A stretch of 8,107 nt of DNA from CAZVEV01 sp964625865. GTDB taxonomy: Bacteria; Planctomycetota; Phycisphaerae; SM23-33. Below the pieces are notes generated by a model, which saw only the letters and a list, made by a program, of their open reading frames with translations, was not told where the DNA came from and did not search any database. The stretch is taken from assembly GCA_964625865.1 (NCBI GenBank), contig CAZVEV010000287.1, positions 1-8,107 on the forward strand. Reading direction: 5' to 3'. Positions 1 through 4,773 of this stretch are shown here, in pieces. Made by a program: the position numbers and the translations under genes. How positions within the stretch are numbered: position 1 is the stretch's first letter; every line of letters begins with the position of its first letter.

Positions 1-98
1 ACAAGCCCGGTGGTGGCCTCAGGCCCATGCACCTACGCATTATCCGGATGAGCCCAAAAAGTGATCGACAGGGTCAGTCCGTCTCGGGGTCGCAAGCG

Positions 99-104
99 TA
101 TAAT
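99..104 (+). promoter_or_regulatory. TATAAT -10 box upstream of the twin-hairpin leader and ogt
   Basis: A perfect TATAAT hexamer stands in an AT-rich island (about 98-109) inside otherwise GC-rich DNA. I see no convincing -35 hexamer at 16-18 bp upstream (around 75-82 the sequence reads cagtccgt), and there is no TGn extension. A start near position 111 would give a leader of about 165 nt containing both hairpins before ogt. The -10 box is seen directly; promoter activity is inferred. Confidence 0.5.
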
Positions 105-128
105 ATATGTGACTCGAAAGAGTTGTCC

Positions 129-224
129 GCGACCCCCGGGAAGGTTCAGGTCTCCCTCCGCCTGGGCTTTGGGAGTCGCCGGAACAGGGCGGTGTCGAGG
201 TCTCCCTCCGCCTCGACGCCGCCC
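129..224 (+). ncRNA. Tandem hairpins with identical loops (candidate structured leader RNA)
   Basis: Two hairpins lie exactly 50 bp apart and share the 16-mer AGGTCTCCCTCCGCCT (148-163 and 198-213). Hairpin 2 is a 14-bp stem, 187-200 with 211-224, with one G-U pair and loop 201-210. Hairpin 1 pairs 141-150 with 161-170 (three G-U pairs) around the same loop at 151-160. It then has a three-base bulge and a lower stem (135-137 with 171-173, and 129-133 with 175-179, with one mismatch at 134/174). Outside the shared 16-mer the stems differ but still pair: C147-G164 in hairpin 1 is G197-C214 in hairpin 2, U146-G165 is C196-G215, and U145-G166 is U195-A216. This pattern points to selection for paired stems presenting a fixed loop. 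There is no U-tract, so these are not ordinary terminators. I do not recognise the RNA family. The strand is uncertain; + is preferred because of the TATAAT box upstream and ogt downstream. Confidence 0.6.
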
Positions 225-276
225 ATCAGTTGCCGAGGATTCAGATGACGCCGCCCGATGGGCGCGGAGAAATGCA

Positions 277-810
277 ATGGCTGCAACTGAAAGTGCCCAC
301 GTCTGTTACGACGTGTGGTCAACCGCGTGGGGCGCCATGGGCGCCGCGGCGGGCCCCGACGGCGTCACACGACTGGTCTTGCCCCACGGCGGGCCCGACC
401 AGGTGCGCGAGATCCTCGAACGAGACTGTCCCGGCGCGGTCGAAGACGACGGCCCGCTGGCGCGCCTGCGCGAGGTGACGCGGGCGTACTTCGAGGGCTG
501 TCGCGTCGACTTTCGGGACATCCCCTGCGCCCTGCCGTCGGCAGAGCACTTTGCGGGGAAGGTCCTCTGGGCCTGCCACGAACTGCTCTACGGGCAGACG
601 ATAGGGTACGCGGCCCTGGCTGAGAGGGTGGGCAATCCGCGGGCGGCCAGGGCGGTCGCGTCGGCCCTGGGAAGAAACCCGATCCCCCTCGTCGTGCCCT
701 GCCACCGCGTAACCTACGCCGACGGACGCCTGGGCGGATTCTCCGCCGCAGGAGGCGTTGACCTCAAACGCCGCATGCTCGAACTGGAGGGCCTCGCCGT
801 AGGCGCCTGA
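277..810 (+). CDS. ogt: Methylated-DNA--[protein]-cysteine S-methyltransferase
   Basis: This is an O6-alkylguanine-DNA alkyltransferase of 177 residues, a suicide repair protein that moves an alkyl group from O6-alkylguanine to its own cysteine in the cytoplasm. The catalytic domain fills the C-terminal half. The acceptor motif PCHRV has its cysteine at residue 142, preceded by RNPIPLVV. The helix-turn-helix region NPRAARAVASALG holds the likely arginine finger at R125, and the GGFSAAGG loop with the following KRRMLELEG helix is typical. The N-terminal 80 residues match the usual poorly conserved ribonuclease-like domain. I chose ATG 277 because GGAGA (266-270) lies 6 nt before it and the length fits E. 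coli Ogt (about 171). An in-frame GTG at 61 would add 72 residues translated from the hairpin leader and is not credible. No Ada-type regulatory domain is present. The stop is followed by a 131-bp gap, so the gene is probably monocistronic. Confidence 0.95.
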   Translation: MAATESAHVCYDVWSTAWGAMGAAAGPDGVTRLVLPHGGPDQVREILERDCPGAVEDDGPLARLREVTRAYFEGCRVDFRDIPCALPSAEHFAGKVLWACHELLYGQTIGYAALAERVGNPRAARAVASALGRNPIPLVVPCHRVTYADGRLGGFSAAGGVDLKRRMLELEGLAVGA

Positions 811-820
811 TCCGTTTGGC

Positions 821-838
821 GCTGCTTCGCTCCGCAGC
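821..838. other. Small hairpin after ogt
   Basis: GCTGC (821-825) can pair with GCAGC (834-838) around an 8-nt loop, 10 bp after the ogt stop. There is no U-tract, so it is at best a weak transcription end point. The rest of the 811-941 gap holds the candidate aconitase promoter and no gene that I can support. Confidence 0.2.
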
Positions 839-864
839 CCACGGCACGCAGCTTTCGCCGCGTC

Positions 865-894
865 TTGCGAGTCGGCGTGCACTTCTGGTATCGT
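865..894 (+). promoter_or_regulatory. Candidate promoter of the aconitase gene
   Basis: TTGCGA (865-870) and TATCGT (889-894) are separated by 18 bp, and the second hexamer has an extended -10 TGG just before it. Each hexamer matches the sigma70 consensus at four of six positions. It would start transcription near 901, about 40 nt before the aconitase ATG. This is a moderate match, inferred from sequence alone. Confidence 0.35.
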
Positions 895-941
895 CCTGCC
901 CTGCGAACGATGTCATCGTAGTGCAGTGAAGGAGCAGGCCC

Positions 942-3023
942 ATGGCCCGGAACGTTGTTCAGAAGATACTCTCGGACCACCTGGTTGACGGTGAAATGTC
1001 GCCGGGGGATGAGATCGGCATACGTATCGACCAGACCCTCACGCAGGATGCGACGGGGACCACAGCGTTCCTGCTGCTCGAGGCGATGGAGATTCCGCGC
1101 GTGCGAACCGAACTGTCGGTCAGCTACGTGGACCACAACATGGCCCAGTTCGGGCCGGAGAACCATAACGACCACCTGTATCTCCAGTCGATCGCGGCGA
1201 AGGTGGGGGCGTACTTCTCGCGGCCGGGCAACGGGATCTGTCACCAGGTTCATCTCGAGCGGTTCGGGCGGCCGGGCCGGACGCTGCTCGGCTCGGACAG
1301 CCACACGCCCACCGGGGGGGGGATCGGCATGGTGGCTATCGGCGCCGGCGGGCTTGATGTTGCGGTCGCGATGGGCGGCGGGGCGTTCTACACGACGTGT
1401 CCCCGCGTTATCGGCGTGGAACTGACGGGCGAACTGGCGCCCTGGGTAGCCGCCAAGGACATCATCCTGCTCCTGCTGAGCATCCTGACGACGCGCGGCA
1501 ACGTGGGGTGCATGGTGGAGTACTTCGGGGCGGGCGCAGCGTCCCTGCCGGTTCCCGCCCGCGCCACGTGCACGAACATGGGCGCCGAACTGGGCGTCAC
1601 GACCAGCGTGTTTCCGTCCGACGACCAGACACGGGCGTTCCTCCAGGCCCAGGGACGAGGGGACCAGTTTGCCCCGCTGGCCGCCGATGACGGAGCCGCC
1701 TACGACCGCATGACCAAGCGCCTGCACGTCGAAAGCGACGCGGGGACTATCGAGAACATCCGCACGTACTGCACGGACGTCGAAGTCTCCGACGCGGACG
1801 CCGACGGCATGGTCGACGTCAGCTTCGGTCACGTTGCGATCGACCTGGCGGGCGTTGAGCCCATGGGTTCGCTGTCGCCGAGCCCGGACAACATCGTCCG
1901 AATCACCGACGCGGCCGGCACGCCCGTTAACCAGGTGGTCATCGGCTCGTGCACGAACTCGAGCTACCAGGACCTGATGCGGTCGGCCGCCGTGCTCAAG
2001 GGGCGAACCGTACACCCGCAGGTCGAATTGGGCGTCGCACCGGGCAGCCGCCAGGTGCTCAACATGCTTGCCGCCAACGGGGCGCTGGCCGATATGGTCG
2101 CCGCCGGCGCGCGGATCCTCGAGTCGTCGTGCGGGCCGTGCATCGGGCAGGGGTTCAGCCCGGCCGAGGGCACGGTCAGCCTGCGGACGTTCAACCGAAA
2201 CTTCGCCGGGCGAACCGGCACGCGGGGCGACACGGTGTACTTGGTGAGCCCCGAGACAGCCGTCGCCGCGGCGCTGACAGGTGAAATCACGGACCCGCGC
2301 ACCCTCGGCCAGTCCGCCGGGGCCGAGTATCCGACGATCGATCTGCCCGCGGAGTTCGGCGTCGATGACAGCATGATCACGCCGCCGACCGACGACGCAG
2401 CCGCCGACGTGGAGGTCGTCCGCGGATCGACCATCGTCAAGCCGCCCAGCGGCGAGGTTCTGGACGATCCGCTCGCCGGCTCGGTTGTGATAAAGGTCGG
2501 CGACAAGATCACCACCGACCACATCATGCCCGCCGGGGCCCTGCTGAAGTACCGCTCGAACGTGCCCGAATACGCCAAGTACGTCTTCAACTGCTTCAAT
2601 GAAGAAGGGGCTGAGACGTTCGCCGACCGCGCCCTGGCCGTCAAGGCCGCGGGGCAGGCCGGCGTGATCGTCGCCGGCGACAGCTACGGACAGGGCTCCA
2701 GCCGTGAGCACGCGGCGCTGTGTCCGATGTATCTCGGCGTGCGGGTGGTCATCGCGCGGGCCATTGAGCGAATCCACCAGGCCAACCTCGTGAACTTCGC
2801 CATCTGGCCCCTGACGTTTGCAGACGCCGCCGACTACGACCGCATCGATGTGGGCGACGAGTTGGCCATCGACGCGACGGCGGCTGCCATCGCCGACGGA
2901 CAGACCGTCACCGTACGCAATACGACGCAGGGCGTCGAGTTCACGTGCAACGTATCCCTGGCCCCGCGACAGCGTCGGATTCTCGCTGCAGGCGGCCTGC
3001 TGAAGTACACCCGCAACGCGTAG
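942..3023 (+). CDS. acn: Aconitate hydratase (Aquifex-type)
   Basis: Aconitase, 693 residues, interconverts citrate and isocitrate through cis-aconitate in the TCA cycle, using a [4Fe-4S] cluster. The three cluster cysteines are C337 (GSCTNSS), C397 and C400 (SSCGPC). Other active-site residues correspond to those of mitochondrial aconitase: D64-H65, D119-S120-H121 in SDSHTPTGGG, R419 and R424 in NRNFAGR, and S586 with R588 in GSSREH. The N-terminal three domains run to about residue 460. A short acidic linker (about 465-495) leads to the C-terminal swivel domain, beginning near GDKITTDHIMPAG. The compact length and N terminus fit the short aconitase family often called Aquifex-type rather than the roughly 900-residue AcnA or AcnB. 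ATG 942 has GAAGGAG (928-934) 7 nt upstream. The last 14 codons are repeated 145 bp downstream with synonymous differences. A run of nine Gs (1314-1322) lies in the TGGG codons of the catalytic motif. All key residues are present, so the enzyme should be active. Confidence 0.95.
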   Translation: MARNVVQKILSDHLVDGEMSPGDEIGIRIDQTLTQDATGTTAFLLLEAMEIPRVRTELSVSYVDHNMAQFGPENHNDHLYLQSIAAKVGAYFSRPGNGICHQVHLERFGRPGRTLLGSDSHTPTGGGIGMVAIGAGGLDVAVAMGGGAFYTTCPRVIGVELTGELAPWVAAKDIILLLLSILTTRGNVGCMVEYFGAGAASLPVPARATCTNMGAELGVTTSVFPSDDQTRAFLQAQGRGDQFAPLAADDGAAYDRMTKRLHVESDAGTIENIRTYCTDVEVSDADADGMVDVSFGHVAIDLAGVEPMGSLSPSPDNIVRITDAAGTPVNQVVIGSCTNSSYQDLMRSAAVLKGRTVHPQVELGVAPGSRQVLNMLAANGALADMVAAGARILESSCGPCIGQGFSPAEGTVSLRTFNRNFAGRTGTRGDTVYLVSPETAVAAALTGEITDPRTLGQSAGAEYPTIDLPAEFGVDDSMITPPTDDAAADVEVVRGSTIVKPPSGEVLDDPLAGSVVIKVGDKITTDHIMPAGALLKYRSNVPEYAKYVFNCFNEEGAETFADRALAVKAAGQAGVIVAGDSYGQGSSREHAALCPMYLGVRVVIARAIERIHQANLVNFAIWPLTFADAADYDRIDVGDELAIDATAAAIADGQTVTVRNTTQGVEFTCNVSLAPRQRRILAAGGLLKYTRNA

Positions 3024-3072
3024 AGGTCGGGTGATGGACGACGAAGGGAACAACGTGGTGTGCGTGTTCGGA
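2979..3072 (+). repeat. Direct repeat copy 1: aconitase 3' end plus LOG gene start
   Basis: This copy holds the aconitase codons for ILAAGGLLKYTRNA and its stop (3021-3023), a 10-nt spacer, and 13 codons of a LOG-type gene start. Copy 2 (3124-3217) has the same arrangement at a constant offset of 145 bp. In the aconitase part I count 6 differences in 45 nt, all synonymous third positions. In the LOG start I count 5 differences in 39 nt, two of them changing the amino acid. The 10-nt spacer between the two genes matches at only about one position. Confidence 0.9.
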
Positions 3073-3075
3073 TGA
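3034..3075 (+). pseudogene. Truncated first copy of the LOG gene start
   Basis: ATG 3034 opens a reading frame, MDDEGNNVVCVFG, that stops at TGA 3073-3075. It matches the first 13 residues of the intact LOG-like protein (MGDEGDNVVCVFG) with two substitutions. It has a weak AGAGGT upstream. The remainder of this copy is gone and is replaced by about 50 bp of unrelated sequence. I read it as the remnant of a once functional gene that followed this aconitase allele. Confidence 0.8.
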
Positions 3076-3123
3076 GTCGTTTCTTGTTCGGACACGCGGG
3101 GCAAGCCCCGCCGCTAAACGGCG
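3073..3123. repeat. Inserted segment with REP-like palindrome
   Basis: These 51 bp separate the two repeat copies. They contain the inverted repeat GCGGGGC (3096-3102), AA, GCCCCGC (3105-3111), and an overlapping small stem GCCG (3110-3113) with CGGC (3119-3122) around CTAAA. TGTTCGGA occurs at 3065-3072, the end of copy 1, and again at 3085-3092, which marks a possible microhomology at the break. A compact GC palindrome with a short flanking tag resembles REP-type intergenic elements; whether it is repeated elsewhere in the genome cannot be seen here. Confidence 0.45.
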
Positions 3124-3168
3124 ATCCTCGCCGCCGGCGGGCTGCTGAAGTATACCCGTAACGCGTAG
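3124..3168 (+). pseudogene. Remnant of a second aconitase gene 3' end
   Basis: Codons from ATC 3124 to TAG 3166-3168 encode ILAAGGLLKYTRNA and a stop, identical at the protein level to the end of the intact aconitase. Six codons differ, all synonymously. Nothing upstream continues the aconitase frame: the sequence before 3124 is the inserted segment. The pattern shows that this fragment evolved under protein-level selection, as the end of a functional aconitase gene, before it was cut off. Its stop codon overlaps the GGAG ribosome binding site of the intact LOG gene. Confidence 0.8.
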
Positions 3169-3217
3169 GAGCGTTCCCATGGGCGACGAAGGCGACAACG
3201 TGGTCTGCGTGTTCGGC
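3124..3217 (+). repeat. Direct repeat copy 2: aconitase 3' end plus LOG gene start
   Basis: This is the second copy of the 94-bp block at 2979-3072. It begins at the aconitase remnant and continues into the first 13 codons of the intact LOG-like gene. The equal stop-to-start spacing of 10 nt in both copies shows that the same gene order, aconitase then LOG, existed in both source alleles. Confidence 0.9.
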
Positions 3218-3715
3218 TCGGGCGACCCGCGCGAAGGGGACGCCGAATACGCGCTGGCCCGAGCGGTCGGGCGGACGCTGGCGGGCCTGGGCTGCATGGT
3301 GGCCAACGGCGGGTACGGCGGCACGATGGAGGCCTCCGCCCGCGGGGCCGCCGAGGCCGGCGGCGAGGTCATCGGCGTGACGTGCTCGATCTGGTCGTCG
3401 CAGCCGAACCGGTACGTCACGCGACAGATCAGCACGTCGAGCCTGGCCGAGCGCGTGGCGACGCTGATCGAGATCGGGCGGGGGGGCTATGTCTGTCTGC
3501 CCGGCTCGACAGGGACGCTGGTGGAACTGGCGACCGTATGGGAGATGATGTTCAAGAAGCTCCTCCCCCGCCGTCCGCTGGTGTGCGTGGGGGAGTTCTG
3601 GCGCCCGCTGGTCGACATGATGGTCGCCGCACGGGCCCCCAGCGGCCGGTACATCGCGATTGCTCCCCGCCCGGACGACCTGGGACGTTTCGTGGGTGAG
3701 GCTTTTGTCAGTTGA
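3179..3715 (+). CDS. LOG family (TIGR00725-like) protein
   Basis: This is a 178-residue single-domain Rossmann-fold protein of the SLOG/LOG superfamily. Members include cytokinin riboside 5'-monophosphate phosphoribohydrolases and other enzymes that cleave or bind nucleotides; the substrate here is unknown. Visible motifs are the early strand VVCVFGSG (about 8-15), GGYGGTMEA (44-52), which takes the place of the GGGxxGLMG nucleotide loop, and PGSTGTLVE (108-116), the counterpart of PGGxGTxxE. R92 and E116 are placed like the catalytic Arg and Glu of LOG enzymes. The second glycine of PGG is Ser110, a departure from the canonical motif. ATG 3179 has GGAG (3168-3171) 7 nt upstream, and that site overlaps the stop of the aconitase remnant. 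A truncated earlier copy of the gene start lies at 3034-3075. Conservation of the aconitase-LOG order in both repeat copies suggests a stable neighbourhood, though not a proven functional link. Confidence 0.88.
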   Translation: MGDEGDNVVCVFGSGDPREGDAEYALARAVGRTLAGLGCMVANGGYGGTMEASARGAAEAGGEVIGVTCSIWSSQPNRYVTRQISTSSLAERVATLIEIGRGGYVCLPGSTGTLVELATVWEMMFKKLLPRRPLVCVGEFWRPLVDMMVAARAPSGRYIAIAPRPDDLGRFVGEAFVS

Positions 3716-3739
3716 AGCGGGGGACACGGACCGTACAAT
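3712..3739 (+). promoter_or_regulatory. sigma70-like promoter overlapping the LOG gene stop
   Basis: TTGAAG (3712-3717) and TACAAT (3734-3739) are 16 bp apart, matching consensus at four and five of six positions. The -35 overlaps the LOG stop codon (3713-3715). The expected start, six to eight nt after the -10, falls at the ATG codons 3744 and 3747, so the transcript could be leaderless. I see no convincing Shine-Dalgarno site before those codons except GCGGGGGA (3718-3725), which is far upstream. Confidence 0.5.
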
Positions 3740-3743
3740 ACTG

Positions 3744-4733
3744 ATGATGCTCCTCCGAAAGACAAGACGAGTGGCGGCGGCGATGTTGGTCTGTGCGCTG
3801 GTCGGTCTGCCGTCATCGGCGCCGGCTGCGGATGCGCCGGCCGCCAAGCCGAACAGTCCCGCGACACAGCCGGCCGGCAAGACCAAACCGGTTGACCTGG
3901 AGCGACTGGCACTGAGCCATCCACCGGTGCCCGCCACGCGATCGCGCGGCGCCGCCACGGCTGTTCGCCGCGGGTCGCCCCTTCCCGCCGACGGTTCGGC
4001 ACTGAACGATCTGGCCTGTCGTCTGGTCAGGCCCGATGCCCAGGGGTGGCGCACGGTGCGGTTCGAGCCGGTCGAGGGCAAGGCGCCCGTCCGCCCCCGA
4101 CGCGTCCTGCCCTGCCGGCTGCTCGAGCAGATGGAGACCGTCGCCCAGGCCAAGCCGAAAACCGTCTTCCGCATCTGGGGCGAGAACACCGTCTACCGCA
4201 ACCGCCTGTACATTCTCCCACTGGCCGTGACGGTCGTCAGGTCCGGCGCGGCGGCGCCCCCGGCGCCGAGCCGGCCCAAGACGCCCGCATCGCGTCCGGC
4301 GACGGGCGGCAAGGGCGCGAAGCCCGGCCCGGCCGGCATTGACGACGTGGTGGGCGAACTGCTCAAGGACACGCCCGATCGCGCCGTGGTGGTCCCCAAC
4401 CCGACGGACAAGCCTGCGGGCGCTCCCGAGAAAGCCGTCGCGCCAGGCGCCAGGAAGGCCGTGGGGGCTGACCGCGGCGATATCGTGGTCGATCGCCTCG
4501 TGCGGATCCTCCCGCAGAAAGACGGCCCCTGGACCGCCGCGCGGTTCGAGGCCGACAACACGCTTGCCGAACCCCCGATGCGCCTCTTGCCCTGCGGGAT
4601 GCTCTCCCGCGCCCAGGAGCAGGCGGAAGAGGGTATGCTCTTTCGTGTCACCGGGCGGACGACGTATTACCGGGGCCGACGCTACCTGCTGCTGAGAAAG
4701 GTCCTCCGCCAACGCCGCCTGGGCAGGTTCTGA
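3744..4733 (+). CDS. Exported two-repeat protein of unknown function
   Basis: I do not recognise this 329-residue protein. It begins with a signal peptide: basic RKTRR (about 5-9), hydrophobic VAAAMLVCALVGL, and an AxA-type cleavage region around SSAPAADA, so it should leave the cytoplasm. The mature part holds two copies of one domain. Copy 1 is about residues 86-164 and copy 2 about 246-329, joined by a Pro/Ala-rich linker (about 165-245). Shared positions are RLVR, a Trp, RFE, P-R-x-LPC (Cys124 and Cys284), FR--G, T-YR and R-Y-L. The two cysteines, one per domain, could be paired or modified. The pattern of strands ending in YRxRxYxL could suit a small beta barrel, but this is a guess. The start is ATG 3744 or 3747, behind a close promoter. 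A TTG at 3660 would overlap the LOG gene and place the signal peptide internally. The BatA-like gene follows after 40 bp, suggesting an envelope partner. Confidence 0.8.
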   Translation: MMLLRKTRRVAAAMLVCALVGLPSSAPAADAPAAKPNSPATQPAGKTKPVDLERLALSHPPVPATRSRGAATAVRRGSPLPADGSALNDLACRLVRPDAQGWRTVRFEPVEGKAPVRPRRVLPCRLLEQMETVAQAKPKTVFRIWGENTVYRNRLYILPLAVTVVRSGAAAPPAPSRPKTPASRPATGGKGAKPGPAGIDDVVGELLKDTPDRAVVVPNPTDKPAGAPEKAVAPGARKAVGADRGDIVVDRLVRILPQKDGPWTAARFEADNTLAEPPMRLLPCGMLSRAQEQAEEGMLFRVTGRTTYYRGRRYLLLRKVLRQRRLGRF

Positions 4734-4773
4734 TCGGCGCAGCGCCCGACGGGCGAGCAGACTGGAGCTGACG

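Noticed and set aside
1..60. Possible end of an upstream gene or palindrome GGCCTCAGGCC (15-25)
   Set aside because: No frame with recognisable content enters from the left edge, and the palindrome is short for GC-rich DNA.
27..248. 73-codon open frame across the leader
   Set aside because: It crosses the TATAAT box and both hairpins, has no good ribosome site, and its sequence is explained by RNA structure rather than codons.
61..276. GTG start for ogt giving a 249-residue protein
   Set aside because: The extra N terminus is translated from the hairpin leader, has no family match, and a better ATG with a ribosome site exists at 277.
714..3104. 796-codon open frame on the - strand opposite aconitase
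   Set aside because: It mirrors the codon bias of the aconitase gene in GC-rich DNA, shows no recognisable motif, and would overlap ogt and a certain gene completely.
3660..3743. TTG start for the two-repeat protein
   Set aside because: It would overlap the LOG gene by 56 bp and bury the signal peptide inside the protein.
2834..4189. 451-codon open frame on the - strand
   Set aside because: It runs across the repeat scar, the LOG gene and the signal-peptide gene with an Arg/Pro/Ala-rich shadow composition and no motif.
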